A stretch of DNA of 64,000 nucleotides from Glycomyces sambucus (GCF_900102815.1 NZ_FNGF01000001.1:951443-1015442), one strand, 5' to 3'. Shown: positions 1-8,680, numbered from the stretch's first letter. Numbers and translations: made by a program. The notes: generated by a model not told the origin, from the sequence alone.

Positions 1-244
1 GGTCATCGACACCCCCGGCGTCCGCTCCTTCGGGCTCGCGCACGTCACCGCCGACTCGATCCTCAAGGCGTTCCCCGAACTCGCCGAGGTCGCCGCCGAC
101 TGCCCGCGCGGGTGCACGCACACCCCCGAGATCGGCGACTGCGCCCTCGACGCCGAGATCGGGCCCGAGGACCCGCGCGCCGGGCGCCTCGCCTCGTTCC
201 GCCGGGTCCTGGCCTCGCTCAACGAGGCCGACACGAAGAACTGA
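1..244 (+). CDS. rsgA: Ribosome small-subunit-dependent GTPase A, C-terminal part
   Basis: The gene is cut by the left edge; the reading frame starts at base 2 and ends in TGA. RsgA is a circularly permuted GTPase that helps late 30S ribosome maturation. The visible part begins with the G3-type motif VIDTPGVRSFGL (the DxPG element). It continues into the small C-terminal zinc-binding domain, with the expected Cys and His residues (DCPRGCTH, then GDCAL). hisN follows on the same strand after 30 bp, an order often seen in actinomycetes. The identification is confident even though only about 80 residues are present. Confidence 0.85.
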   Translation, partial: VIDTPGVRSFGLAHVTADSILKAFPELAEVAADCPRGCTHTPEIGDCALDAEIGPEDPRAGRLASFRRVLASLNEADTKN

Positions 245-262
245 GGGGCGGCCCGGACTCAG

Positions 263-268
263 TAGGAT
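263..268 (+). promoter_or_regulatory. -10 box (TAGGAT) for leaderless hisN
   Basis: TAGGAT ends six bases before the hisN ATG, which would put +1 at or next to the start codon. No clear -35 box is seen. Confidence 0.5.
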
Positions 269-274
269 GAGCCC

Positions 275-1075
275 ATGCCCTCTTCCAGCTACAACGACGA
301 CCTCGGCCTCGCGCACCTGCTCGCGGACTCCGCGGCCCAGATCGGCACCAGCCGGTTCCGCGCCTCGGACCTGCGGGTCTCCGCGAAGCCGGACATGACC
401 GAGGTCTCCGACGCCGACACGACCATCGAAGAGGTGCTGCGCTCCACGCTCGGGCGCGCCCGGCCCCGCGACGGGATCTTCGGGGAGGAGTACGGGGACA
501 ACCCCGGCGCCTCCGGCCGCAAGTGGGTCATCGACCCGATCGACGCCACCCGCAACTACGTTCGGGGCGTGCCGATCTGGGCAACGCTGATCGCGCTGTT
601 CGACCGCGGCGAACCCGTCGTCGGCGTCGTCAGCGCCCCGGCGCTCAACCGACGCTGGTGGGCCATGAAGGGCGCCGGGGCCTTCGCCGGGCGCGACCAG
701 CGCGCCGGGAAGCGCATCCAGGTCTCCAAGGTCGCCCGGCTTTCGGACGCGTCGGTGAGCATCTCCTCGATCACCGGGTGGGCCAAGCTCGACCGGCAGG
801 GCGCGATGCTCGGGATGCTCCACGAGGCGTGGCGCGAGCGCGGCTTCGGGGACTTCTACTCGTACTGCCTGCTCGCCGAGGGGGCCGTGGACATCGCGGC
901 CGAACCCGAAGTGGCGCTGTGGGACCTGGCGCCGCTGGCGCTCATCGTGGAGGAGGCGGGCGGGAAGTTCACCGACCTGCGCGGGCGCCCCGGCCCCGAC
1001 GGCGGGTCGGCGCTGGCGACGAACGGGCTCCTGCACGACGAGGCGCTGGAGCGGTTGAAGATCCGCGAACTGTAG
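275..1075 (+). CDS. hisN: Histidinol-phosphatase, inositol monophosphatase family
   Basis: This 266-residue protein belongs to the metal-dependent inositol monophosphatase superfamily. The actinobacterial HisN branch removes phosphate from histidinol phosphate in histidine synthesis. Visible motifs are the metal ligand GEEYG near residue 71, the signature [13 protein letters not shown] near residue 84 (Ala in place of the usual Gly in DPIDGT), and the C-terminal [15 protein letters not shown]. Length is normal for the family. There is no Shine-Dalgarno, but a TAGGAT box sits six bases upstream of ATG, so translation is probably leaderless. The position after rsgA supports HisN, but another monophosphatase specificity (CysQ or SuhB type) cannot be excluded from sequence alone. 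Confidence 0.85.
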   Translation: MPSSSYNDDLGLAHLLADSAAQIGTSRFRASDLRVSAKPDMTEVSDADTTIEEVLRSTLGRARPRDGIFGEEYGDNPGASGRKWVIDPIDATRNYVRGVPIWATLIALFDRGEPVVGVVSAPALNRRWWAMKGAGAFAGRDQRAGKRIQVSKVARLSDASVSISSITGWAKLDRQGAMLGMLHEAWRERGFGDFYSYCLLAEGAVDIAAEPEVALWDLAPLALIVEEAGGKFTDLRGRPGPDGGSALATNGLLHDEALERLKIREL

Positions 1076-1081
1076 GACGCG

Positions 1082-1115
1082 GGCAGGGGCGGGACCGAGT
1101 GGTCCCGCCCCTGCC
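1082..1115. terminator. Bidirectional terminator between hisN and the esterase gene
   Basis: A perfect 15-bp stem (1082-1096 with 1101-1115) and a GAGT loop lie between two convergent genes. There is no U-tract on either side. Confidence 0.7.
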
Positions 1116-1121
1116 GCGCGC

Positions 1122-2087
1122 CTAGCGCTCGGCGAGGAACTTCAGGTGCTCGCCTCGCTGGTGGATGCCGCCGCCTTCGTGCCGGTTCCAGGGCCACACG
1201 GTGATCCGCTTGTCGCCCTGCCAGCGGTTGTAGGCCGCGAACACGGTGGAGGGCGGGCAGACGTCGTCCATGAGGCCGACGGAGTAGAGCGCGGGGGCGG
1301 TGCCGCGGGCGGCGAAGTGGAGGCCGTCGAAGTAGTTCAGGGTCGCGAAGACGCGGTCCTCGCGCAGGCGCTGGCCGGAGAGGAACTCGACGATCTCCTG
1401 GTAGGGGAAGGCGTCGGTGATGGTGACGGCGCGCTGGAAGTGGGTCAGGAACGGCACGTCGACCATGGCGCCGGCGAGGTCGGCGCGCAGGCCGCCGACG
1501 GCCTGGGTGATGCCGCCGCCCTGGCTGCCGCCGGCGACGACGATCCGGTCGGGGTCGATCCCGTCGAGGCCCTTGGCGACGTCGACCGCGCGGTAGGCGT
1601 CGGTGAAGACGCGGCGGTAGTAGTAGTGCTCGGGGGCTTCGAGGCCCTGGGTCATCCAGCCCTTGTTGGTGGGGCCGGTGGTGCCGTAGGGGTCGGCGGT
1701 GTCGCCGGGCTGCCAGTTGCCGTAGCCCTGGCCGCGGGTGTCCATGACGAAGTGGGCCCAGCCGGCGGCGGGGTAGGTGGTGTGAGCCCAGGGGTAGGAG
1801 CGGCCGCCGGAGTAGCCGATGTACTCCACGACGCACGGGAGGGGGCCCTCGACGCCCTTGGGCTTGACGAGCCACGCCTTGATGGGGTGGCCGCCCCAGC
1901 CGGCGAAGGTGACGTCGTGGACGTCGACGGCGACCAGGCCCGCGTCGTAGGGCTCGGTGCGCACGTCGAGTCCGAAGCCGGCGGCCTCGCCGAGGGTGGT
2001 CTTCCAGAACTCGTCGAAGTCGGCGGGTTCGGGGACGTCGGGGCGGTATTCGCGGAGCTGTTCCAGGGGGAGGTCGAAGAGAGCCAT
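1122..2087 (-). CDS. Acetylxylan esterase / cephalosporin-C deacetylase (CE7)
   Basis: This 321-residue alpha/beta hydrolase deacetylates xylan, pectin fragments or acetylated xylo-oligosaccharides. The CE7 family marks are clear: the nucleophile elbow GGSQGGG near residue 187, the acid-bearing loop GLMDDVCPPSTVFAAYN near residue 271, and the catalytic His in NRHEGGG near residue 303. No signal peptide is seen, so it should be cytoplasmic, as is usual for CE7. No Shine-Dalgarno is evident; an extended -10-like TGCTACAAA lies seven bases before ATG. The gene is divergent from a pectate lyase gene, and its upstream region has two operator-like elements (2116-2127 and 2126-2137). This ties it to the pectin genes to its right. 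Confidence 0.88.
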   Translation of the reverse strand: MALFDLPLEQLREYRPDVPEPADFDEFWKTTLGEAAGFGLDVRTEPYDAGLVAVDVHDVTFAGWGGHPIKAWLVKPKGVEGPLPCVVEYIGYSGGRSYPWAHTTYPAAGWAHFVMDTRGQGYGNWQPGDTADPYGTTGPTNKGWMTQGLEAPEHYYYRRVFTDAYRAVDVAKGLDGIDPDRIVVAGGSQGGGITQAVGGLRADLAGAMVDVPFLTHFQRAVTITDAFPYQEIVEFLSGQRLREDRVFATLNYFDGLHFAARGTAPALYSVGLMDDVCPPSTVFAAYNRWQGDKRITVWPWNRHEGGGIHQRGEHLKFLAER

Positions 2088-2115
2088 GGGGAAGTTTGTA
2101 GCACGACCCGAGGAA

Positions 2116-2137
2116 AGCGTCTACCGCAACCGGTTGC
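2116..2137. promoter_or_regulatory. Operator-like palindrome and shared motif upstream of the esterase
   Basis: GCAACCGGTTGC (2126-2137) is a perfect 12-bp palindrome with a central CG, the shape of LacI-family operators. It overlaps AGCGTCTACCGC (2116-2127), which matches the motif near the uronate operon promoter (11529-11540, reverse strand) at 9 of 12 positions. Confidence 0.45.
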
Positions 2138-2159
2138 CACACTCGTTCCGCCCCGCATC

Positions 2160-2286
2160 AGCGCTTGCCAGACGCCAGTCGGGCCCGGCGAGCCGCCGCC
2201 GGCCCCGTGCCTTTCTATTTCGCGCGAAGCCCTTGCAAACGCTGTCCGGTCGGGCTTACCGTGAAAAATAGGCGCATATCGATATG
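2160..2286 (+). promoter_or_regulatory. Pectate lyase promoter cassette, copy 1
   Basis: The cassette contains an imperfect inverted pair, AGCGCTTGCCAG (2160-2171) and CTTGCAAACGCT (2232-2243). A GC hairpin with a pyrimidine-rich tail lies between the arms. The likely promoter is TTGCAA (2233-2238), an 18-bp spacer, then TACCGT (2257-2262), so the right arm covers the -35 box. A perfect palindrome CATATCGATATG follows at 2275-2286. The same layout with the same 72-bp arm spacing recurs before the second pectate lyase. Confidence 0.55.
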
Positions 2287-2321
2287 TTGCGTCTGCTTCT
2301 CCAACGAAAGGACGCTCGTCA

Positions 2322-3275
2322 ATGTCGACGACCATCTCCCTCACGGCCAGGCGGGTCCTCGGACTCGTCGCGGCGGTCGTGCTGGCCGCGCTGTCGGTCA
2401 CCGCCCTCGACCCGGCACCGGCGGTGGCCCAGTCCGGCCTCACCGGCTGGGCGACCCAGAACGGCGGCACCACCGGCGGCGCCGGCGGCCCCACCACCAC
2501 GGTCACCAGCGCCTCGGCGTTCACCTCCGCGGTGTCCTCCAGCAGCGCCAAGATCGTCCGCGTCAGCGGCACGATCGCCCTCTCCGGCATGGTCAACGTC
2601 GGATCCAACACCACCATCATCGGCAACTCGGGCGCCACCTTCACCGGCGGCGGCCTCAACTTCGACTCCGACCGCAACGTGATCGTGTACAACATGCGGT
2701 TCAACAACTGGTCCGACGACGCGATCAACGTCCAGGACGGCTCCACGAACCTGTGGTTCGACAACAACACCTTCGGCACCGGCTCCGACGGCGCGCTCGA
2801 CATCAAGCGCGGCTCGGACTTCATCACGGTGTCGTGGAACCGGTTCAACGGCACCGACAAGACGATGCTGCTGGGCCACTCCGACTCCAACGGGAGCCAG
2901 GACATCGGCCACCTGCGGGTCACCTACCACCACAACTGGTTCAACGGCACGAACCAGCGCACGCCGCGCGTGCGGTTCGGCGAGACCGTGCACGTCTACA
3001 ACAACTACTACGTCAACATCGGCTCGTACTGCGTGGCCACCACCGAGAACGCGGGCGTCCTGTTCGAGGGGAACTACCTCGAGAACGCGGACGACGCGGT
3101 CCACATCGGCGAGGGCTCCTCGGACGACGGGCGGATCGTCTCCAGGAACAACCACCTGGTGAACACCTCCGCGCCGGCGTCGAGCGGATCGGTGGGCGGC
3201 GTCCCGTACGGGTACTCGCTGACCACCCCCTCGCAGGTGAAATCGGTCGTGACCGCGAGCGCCGGGGCCAGTTAG
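2322..3275 (+). CDS. Secreted pectate lyase (PL1 family)
   Basis: This is a 317-residue exported enzyme that cleaves polygalacturonate by beta-elimination, a calcium-dependent reaction in the family. A Sec signal peptide is clear: ARR, a hydrophobic stretch to about residue 28, and probable cleavage after AVA near residue 37. The rest is a right-handed parallel beta-helix PL1 domain. It has the calcium and substrate motifs DDAINVQDGS, SDGALDIKRG and the catalytic-arginine region NQRTPRVRFG. The ribosome-binding site GAAAGGA lies nine bases before ATG. The catalytic domain is closely similar to that of the next gene, so the pair looks like a tandem duplication. Confidence 0.9.
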   Translation: MSTTISLTARRVLGLVAAVVLAALSVTALDPAPAVAQSGLTGWATQNGGTTGGAGGPTTTVTSASAFTSAVSSSSAKIVRVSGTIALSGMVNVGSNTTIIGNSGATFTGGGLNFDSDRNVIVYNMRFNNWSDDAINVQDGSTNLWFDNNTFGTGSDGALDIKRGSDFITVSWNRFNGTDKTMLLGHSDSNGSQDIGHLRVTYHHNWFNGTNQRTPRVRFGETVHVYNNYYVNIGSYCVATTENAGVLFEGNYLENADDAVHIGEGSSDDGRIVSRNNHLVNTSAPASSGSVGGVPYGYSLTTPSQVKSVVTASAGAS

Positions 3276-3288
3276 CCCCGCCCGTACC

Positions 3289-3414
3289 AGCGCTTGCCAC
3301 ACGCCAGACGGGACCGGTGGCGCACCGCCGGTCCCGTCCCTTTCTATTTCGGACGGAGCTCTTGCAAACGCTGTCCTCACCGGGTTACCGTCAACATCGA
3401 GGTCCATCGATATA
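3289..3414 (+). promoter_or_regulatory. Pectate lyase promoter cassette, copy 2
   Basis: The inverted pair is AGCGCTTGCCAC (3289-3300) and CTTGCAAACGCT (3361-3372). The likely promoter is TTGCAA (3362-3367), an 18-bp spacer, then TACCGT (3386-3391). ATCGATAT follows at 3406-3413. The arm spacing is 72 bp, identical to copy 1, and the -35 box again lies inside the right arm. Confidence 0.55.
3307..3350 (+). terminator. Terminator of the first pectate lyase gene
   Basis: An 11-bp perfect stem (3307-3317 with 3328-3338) is followed by a T-rich run, CCTTTCTATTT. It lies inside the second promoter cassette, between the two inverted-repeat arms. Confidence 0.6.
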
Positions 3415-3450
3415 TTGGGCCTCCCCCTCCATCGAAAGGACCCCGGTCTC

Positions 3451-4860
3451 ATGGACACCAACCCCGCCGGAGGCACGCACACCAGACGCGGCTTCTGGAA
3501 GATCGTCGGGCTCGGCGCCGCCGTACCCGTCGCCGCCTCAGCCGGCCTCCTCGCGGCCGCCGCCCCGGCACAGGCGGTCACCCCCGGCACCTGGTACCAC
3601 ATCAAGTCCCGCCACTCCGGGCTGGTCCTGGACGTGCTCAACCTGAGCACCGCCGGCGGCGCCGAGATCATCCAGTACAACCAGACCGGCGCGACCAACC
3701 AGCAGTTCCGCTTCGTCGACTCCGGCGGCGGCTACTACCGCATCCAGGCCCGGCACTCGAACCTCGTGCTCGACGTGTGGGAGTGGAACGCCGCCAACGG
3801 CGCCACAATCGCGCAGTGGACCGACCTCAACGCCGACAACCAGCAGTGGCGGGTCACCGAGTCCGGCGGGTACGCGACCTTCGTGAACCGCTTCTCGGGC
3901 AAGGCCCTCGACGTGTGGGAGTGGTCGACCGCGGCCGGCTCGCGCATCTCCCAGTACGACTACCTCAACGGGTACAACCAGCAGTTCCAGCTCGTCCAGG
4001 TCGGCGGCTCCACCCCGACCACGGGCCTGGTCGGCTGGGCGACCCAGAACGGCGGCACCACCGGCGGCGGCAGCGCCTCGGCGACCACCGTGACCTCGGC
4101 GTCGGCGCTGGCCTCGGCCGTCAGCGGCTCCTCGGCGAGGGTGGTCCGCGTCAGCGGCACCATCAACGTCTCGGGGATGGTCAACGTCGGCTCGAACGTC
4201 ACCATCGTCGGCAACTCCGGCGCGCAGATCACCGGCGGCGGCTTCCACCTCAGCGGTTCGCGCAACGTCGTCATCCAGAACCTGCGCTTCAACAACTGGT
4301 CCGACGACGCGATCAACATCCAGGACGGCTCGACCAACATCTGGGTGGACCACAACACCTTCGGCACCGGCTACGACGGCTCGTGCGACATCAAGCGCGA
4401 GTCCGACTTCGTCACCGTGTCGTGGAACCGCTTCGACGGCAGCGACAAGAACATGCTGCTGGGCCACTCCGACGACCACACCGCCGACATCGGGAACCTG
4501 CGGGTGAGCTACCACCACAACTGGTTCAACGGCACGAACCAGCGCAACCCGCGCGTCCGCTTCGGCGAGCCGGTCCACGTGTTCAACAACTACTACTACG
4601 ACATCGGCGACTACGGCGTGGCGACGACCATGAACGCCGGGGTGATCTTCGAGGGCAACTACATCGAGAACACCGACTCCCCCACCGAGATCGGCCAGGG
4701 CGACTCCGCGGGCGGGCGCATCGTCTCGCGGAACAACCACCTGGTGAACTCGGGCTCGCCGGTCTCCAGCGGCTCCGTCGCGGGCGTGCCGTACTCGTTC
4801 ACGCTCGACACCCCGTCGAACGTCAAGTCGATCGTGACGGGAGGCGCCGGGGCGCGCTGA
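3451..4860 (+). CDS. Tat-exported pectate lyase with ricin-type lectin domain
   Basis: This 469-residue protein starts with a Tat signal (TRRGFWK at residues 11-17, then a hydrophobic stretch ending AQA at 42). Residues 45-182 form a ricin B / CBM13 beta-trefoil with repeated NQQF and NQQW motifs, expected to bind carbohydrate. Residues 193-469 are a PL1 pectate lyase domain with DDAINIQDGS, DGSCDIKRES and NQRNPRVRFG. ATG at 3451 is chosen because GAAAGGA precedes it by about ten bases and the Tat signal starts right after. An in-frame ATG at 3415 would place extra residues in front. The lyase domain is a close paralogue of the upstream gene, but the export route differs (Tat instead of Sec) and a lectin domain is added. 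Confidence 0.9.
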   Translation: MDTNPAGGTHTRRGFWKIVGLGAAVPVAASAGLLAAAAPAQAVTPGTWYHIKSRHSGLVLDVLNLSTAGGAEIIQYNQTGATNQQFRFVDSGGGYYRIQARHSNLVLDVWEWNAANGATIAQWTDLNADNQQWRVTESGGYATFVNRFSGKALDVWEWSTAAGSRISQYDYLNGYNQQFQLVQVGGSTPTTGLVGWATQNGGTTGGGSASATTVTSASALASAVSGSSARVVRVSGTINVSGMVNVGSNVTIVGNSGAQITGGGFHLSGSRNVVIQNLRFNNWSDDAINIQDGSTNIWVDHNTFGTGYDGSCDIKRESDFVTVSWNRFDGSDKNMLLGHSDDHTADIGNLRVSYHHNWFNGTNQRNPRVRFGEPVHVFNNYYYDIGDYGVATTMNAGVIFEGNYIENTDSPTEIGQGDSAGGRIVSRNNHLVNSGSPVSSGSVAGVPYSFTLDTPSNVKSIVTGGAGAR

Positions 4861-4875
4861 CCCCGATAGAGGAAG

Positions 4876-4901
4876 AGGCCCCCGGCTCGCGCCGGGGGCC
4901 T
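4876..4901. terminator. Terminator between pectate lyase and the convergent oxidoreductase
   Basis: The hairpin AGGCCCCCGGC-TCGC-GCCGGGGGCCT lies just past the lyase stop. It can serve both convergent genes. Confidence 0.7.
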
Positions 4902-4908
4902 TGCCGCA

Positions 4909-6027
4909 TCAGGCCCAGGGGAGGCCGAGTTCGCTGTAGAGCCTGCCCTGGGTCGCCGCGTCGACCACCGCGCGGTCGACGCCCTTGAGGATCGTCACGG
5001 GATCGTCGCCTACGCGCTCGAGGTGCTTCTCGTCGACCAGGCGCGGCACCGGCGAGGTGAGGACCTGCTCCAGGACGCCGGTGAACGGCTTGGCGCGGCG
5101 CAGCCCCGAGATGAGGCCGACCCCGCGGCGGCGGTGCGCCAGAAGGTTGTCGAGGAGGTTCGTGGTGCCGTACTGCTTCGCCTCGGTCTCGCCGGGCAGG
5201 CGCAGCAGGTCCTCGCGGAAGCCGTACCACGCCTCGCCCTCGGTGCCCTTGATGTAGATGTCGCCCTCCACCTTCGCGTCGCCGCAGAGGGTCACGGCGA
5301 CGGTGATGCGCACGCCGTTCTTGTTCGTCGCGCGCCACACGGCCGTGTCGTCCACTTCGATCGACTCGCGGGTGCGCAGCCGTTCGAGCTCGACCGGGCC
5401 GTGGAGCGGCCAGTCCCCCGCCAGCGCGATGGCCTGCTGGGAGGCGTGGGCCCACGGGTTCGCGAGCGCGCCGTCGGCGACGAGGGTGCCGTTGAGCTCG
5501 CGCCTGCCGGCCCACGCGGAGCGGCGGTAGTACGAGTCGGGGCGCTGCCAGGAGCCGGCGACGCCGATGGACTCGATCTCGCCGAAGCGGCCCGCCTCGA
5601 TGGCGTCGCGGACGGCGTTGAAGGCGTGGGAGCCCAGGGCCTGGAAGCCGACCTGGACGTTGCGGCCGGTCTCGGTCATGACGTCGTACAGCTCGCGGTA
5701 TTCGGCGAGGGTGGTGACGGGGGGCTTCTCCAGGTAGATGTCGGTGCCGTGGCGCATCGCGTCGCCGGCGATGGGCAGGTGCGAGGGCGGCGGGGTGGCG
5801 ATGATGACGACGTCGGGGTCGGTGGCGTCGAGCATGGCCCGGTAGTCGTCGAAGACGGGCGTGTCGCCGATGGGGGCGCCGGGGCGCTCCTGGATCTCGG
5901 CGGTGTCGCACATGCCGACGAACTCGAGTTCGCCGCGCGCGGTGCGCGGGGCGAGGTTGTGCTCGCGGTGGTGGAGGCCGAAGCCGTTGGCGCCCACGAG
6001 GGCGACGCGCGGGATGCTCGTTGTCAC
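4909..6027 (-). CDS. Gfo/Idh/MocA family oxidoreductase (uronate operon, distal gene)
   Basis: This 372-residue NAD(P)-dependent sugar dehydrogenase-like protein has an N-terminal Rossmann fold (RVALVGANGFG at about residues 7-17). The family EKP motif is present as YLEKPPV near residue 92, followed by the alpha/beta substrate domain. The start is GTG at 6027, which overlaps the upstream reductase stop by four bases (GTGA), so the two are translationally coupled. It is the last gene of a uronate catabolic operon, so a sugar-acid, uronate or unsaturated oligogalacturonide derivative is a reasonable substrate class. The exact substrate is not visible in the sequence. Confidence 0.8.
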   Translation of the reverse strand: MTTSIPRVALVGANGFGLHHREHNLAPRTARGELEFVGMCDTAEIQERPGAPIGDTPVFDDYRAMLDATDPDVVIIATPPPSHLPIAGDAMRHGTDIYLEKPPVTTLAEYRELYDVMTETGRNVQVGFQALGSHAFNAVRDAIEAGRFGEIESIGVAGSWQRPDSYYRRSAWAGRRELNGTLVADGALANPWAHASQQAIALAGDWPLHGPVELERLRTRESIEVDDTAVWRATNKNGVRITVAVTLCGDAKVEGDIYIKGTEGEAWYGFREDLLRLPGETEAKQYGTTNLLDNLLAHRRRGVGLISGLRRAKPFTGVLEQVLTSPVPRLVDEKHLERVGDDPVTILKGVDRAVVDAATQGRLYSELGLPWA

Positions 6028-7397
6028 AGGTGCTCCAGGGTGGTGGCGACGCCGTGCCGGTCGAGTTCGCGCAGCCATTTGGCGGCGGCCCGGCGCAGCT
6101 GGTGGTTGTCGGCGAGGGGTTCGGGGACGACCTGGCGGATGCCGAGGATCGCGTCGATGCGCGCCGCGGGGGCGGGTCCGGCGGCGGCGAGGCTCTGGCG
6201 CAGGACGTCCTTGAGCGGGTCGTCGAGCGGCAGGTCGGCGCCGGCGTCGGACTTGCCGGCGCAGAAGCGGGTCCAGGCGGCGAGCGGCAGCGCGATGAGG
6301 TCGAGGTCGACGCCGGCGGCGGCGAGGTCGCCGATGGTGGCGAACAGGCGCTGCGGGAGCTTCTGGGAGCCGTCCATGGCGATCTGGATGCAGCGGTGGC
6401 GGATGCCGGGGTTGGCGAAGCGCTCCAGGACGCTGTCGCCGTACGCGACGGTGTCCTGGCCGTCGGGGGGCGTGAAGCTCGGTGCGATCTGCTCGGCGAT
6501 GAGCCAGCGCGCGAAGCTGTCGGCGCCGGGGAGCGCGAGGGCGCCGGCGACGGTCTCGGTGTCGGCGAGGGCGCCGAGGTAGGCGAGGGTGGAGTGGACG
6601 CCGTTGAGGGTGCGCAGTTTCAGGCGCTCCCAGCCGGCGACGTCGGCGGTGTAGGTGGCGTCCCACGGGGGGCGGGGTCCGGCGAAGTCGTCTTCGATGA
6701 CCCACTGGCTGAACGGTTCGGCCTCGACGGCGGCGAGGTCGGAGACGCCGAGTTCGGCGAGGGCGCGTTCGTAGGTGGCCCGGGTGGAGGCGGGGACGAT
6801 GCGGTCGACCATGGAGGAGGGGAACGTGACGTGCTCTTCGGCCCAGGCGCGGGTGGTGTCGTCGAGGAGGGGTTCGACGGCGGCGCGGGTGGTCTTGCCG
6901 TTGTCGGGGAGGTTGTCGCAGCACAGGATCGTGAGCGGGGGCCCGCTCTGGGCGGCGCGACGGGCGAGTCCTGCGGCGAGGAGGCCGGGGACGCCGTGCG
7001 GGTCGCGGTACGCCTTCTCGGTGACGGTGAGGGTGACGACGTGCGTGGTGGGCGCGGCGACGGTGTCGAGGGCGCGGTCGCGGTCGGTGGCGATGTGGAG
7101 GGTGTCCGCGATCGATCCGATGACGCGCATGGAGGCGCCGTCCGGGCCCAGGGTGGCGACGGAGTAGAGGCCGTCCTGGGCGGCGAGAGCGTCGATGACG
7201 CCGCGCGAGCTGGGCGCGGCGACGGTGATGCCCCAGTCGGTGTCGTCGGTGTAGACGGCTTGGTGGGCGCGGTGGAAGGCACCGGCGCCGATGTGGAGGA
7301 TCCCGGAGCGGTCGGGGCGGTCCCCGGGGACGGTGACGTCCCCGGGGAGCCGCTTCAGGACCTCGTCGCCTAGGACGTCGTTCAAGAGCTCAGCCAC
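6024..7397 (-). CDS. Mannitol dehydrogenase family reductase (fructuronate/tagaturonate reductase-like)
   Basis: This 457-residue member of the polyol-specific long-chain dehydrogenases resembles UxuB and UxaB, which reduce fructuronate or tagaturonate to mannonate or altronate with NADH. The nucleotide-binding N terminus reads ILHIGAGAFHRAHQ. The catalytic Lys and Asn motif is KLRTLNGVHS near residue 250. The chosen start is GTG at 7397, which overlaps the end of the enolase-family gene by 16 bases. No ATG gives the family's usual N terminus. Because uxaC lies in the same operon, either the glucuronate or the galacturonate branch is possible; the nearby pectate lyases favour tagaturonate. 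Confidence 0.78.
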   Translation of the reverse strand: MAELLNDVLGDEVLKRLPGDVTVPGDRPDRSGILHIGAGAFHRAHQAVYTDDTDWGITVAAPSSRGVIDALAAQDGLYSVATLGPDGASMRVIGSIADTLHIATDRDRALDTVAAPTTHVVTLTVTEKAYRDPHGVPGLLAAGLARRAAQSGPPLTILCCDNLPDNGKTTRAAVEPLLDDTTRAWAEEHVTFPSSMVDRIVPASTRATYERALAELGVSDLAAVEAEPFSQWVIEDDFAGPRPPWDATYTADVAGWERLKLRTLNGVHSTLAYLGALADTETVAGALALPGADSFARWLIAEQIAPSFTPPDGQDTVAYGDSVLERFANPGIRHRCIQIAMDGSQKLPQRLFATIGDLAAAGVDLDLIALPLAAWTRFCAGKSDAGADLPLDDPLKDVLRQSLAAAGPAPAARIDAILGIRQVVPEPLADNHQLRRAAAKWLRELDRHGVATTLEHL

Positions 7398-8680
7398 GCC
7401 GGGCCGTTCGGGTAGGAGTACTCGGCGATGGATTCGGCCTTGAGGGTGACCGAGTAGCCGGGCTGGGTGGGGAGCCGGTAGCGGCCGTCCACGACGGTGA
7501 CGGGGTCGGTGTAGTGCTCGTGCAGATGGTCGACGTACTCGATCATGCGCCCCTCCAGGGTCTTGCCGATCCGGAGATATTCGAACATGCCGAGGTGCTG
7601 CACGTATTCGCACAGGCCGACTCCGCCCGAATGGGGGCATACTTCCACGCCGCGCTTGGCGGCCATGAGGAGGGTCGCGAGGACCTCGGGGACGCCGCCG
7701 ACGCGGCAGGCGTCGATCTGGCAGACCTTGATGGCCTCGGCCTGGAGGAGCTGCTTGAAGATGACGCGGTTGGCGGCGACCTCGCCGGTGGCGACGCGGA
7801 TCGGGTTGACGGCCTTGGCGATCCGGGCGTGGCCGAGGATGTCGTCGGGGTGGGTGGGCTCCTCGATCCAGTAGGGGTCGAAGGCGGCGAGTTCGCGCAT
7901 GTTGGCGATGGCCTCGGGGACGGACCAGATCTGGTTGGCGTCCATCATGAGGAGGCGGTCGGGGCCGAGGACGTCGCGGATGATGCGGGCGCGGCGGACG
8001 TCGTCGGCGACGTCGGGGGAGCCCACTTTCATCTTGGCGGCGGTCCAGCCGTCGGCGACGGCCTGCTCGGTGAGGGCGCGGACCTTGTCGTCGCTGTAGC
8101 CGAGCCAGCCGACGGAGGTGGTGTAGGCGGGGAAGCCGTCGTGCTCGAGGACTTTGAGGCGGTCCTCGTAGCCGATGCGGCCTTCGTCGAGGATGGCGAC
8201 GGCCTCGTCGTAGGTGAGCTCGTCCTCGATGTGCCGGTAGTCGACCTGGGCGGCGAGTTCGGCGGAGTCCATCTCGGCGAGGAGGCGCCACATGGGCTTG
8301 CCTTCGAGTTTGGCGCGGAGGTCCCAGACGGCGTTGACGACGGCGCCGACGGCCATGTGGGTGGCGCCCTTCTCGGGGCCGAGCCAGCGGATCTGGGGCT
8401 CCTGGACGAGGGAGCGGGAGAACTCGACGGGGTTCGCGAAGATCTCCTCGACCGTGCGGCCGACGACGAGGGGCGCGTACGCCTTGACGGCCTGGACGCA
8501 GATCTCGGTGCCGCGACCGCCGGTGAAGGTGAAGCCGGTGCCGGTGGGGCCGCCGTCGGTGAACAGCTCCACGTAGCAGGCGGAGTAGTCGGCGCGGTTG
8601 ATCGAGTCCGAGCCGTCGCCGGCGGTCGCGGTGGGGAACCGGACGTCGTGGACCTCGAGGCGTTCGATTCGAGCAGACAC
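7382..8680 (-). CDS. Enolase-superfamily sugar acid dehydratase (L-fuconate dehydratase-like)
   Basis: This 432-residue protein matches the L-fuconate dehydratase group by its N terminus (VHDVRFPTATAGDGSD) and catalytic residues. These are the KxK pair in AAKMKVGS, metal ligands in MMDANQIW, WIEEPTHPDD and ATGEVAANR, and the general-base His in VCPHSGGVG. The reaction is syn dehydration of an aldonate to a 2-keto-3-deoxy acid. Characterised fuconate dehydratases also accept altronate and galactonate. Here, next to uxaC and a tagaturonate or fructuronate reductase, it may stand in for UxaA or UxuA. The start is GTG at 8680, directly after the uxaC stop (TAAGTG). Confidence 0.75.
   Translation of the reverse strand: MSARIERLEVHDVRFPTATAGDGSDSINRADYSACYVELFTDGGPTGTGFTFTGGRGTEICVQAVKAYAPLVVGRTVEEIFANPVEFSRSLVQEPQIRWLGPEKGATHMAVGAVVNAVWDLRAKLEGKPMWRLLAEMDSAELAAQVDYRHIEDELTYDEAVAILDEGRIGYEDRLKVLEHDGFPAYTTSVGWLGYSDDKVRALTEQAVADGWTAAKMKVGSPDVADDVRRARIIRDVLGPDRLLMMDANQIWSVPEAIANMRELAAFDPYWIEEPTHPDDILGHARIAKAVNPIRVATGEVAANRVIFKQLLQAEAIKVCQIDACRVGGVPEVLATLLMAAKRGVEVCPHSGGVGLCEYVQHLGMFEYLRIGKTLEGRMIEYVDHLHEHYTDPVTVVDGRYRLPTQPGYSVTLKAESIAEYSYPNGPAWLSS

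Noticed and set aside
1146..2264. 372-codon open frame opposite the esterase gene
   Set aside because: It is the antisense shadow of a well-recognised CE7 gene, with a GC-driven composition (Gly, Ala, Val).
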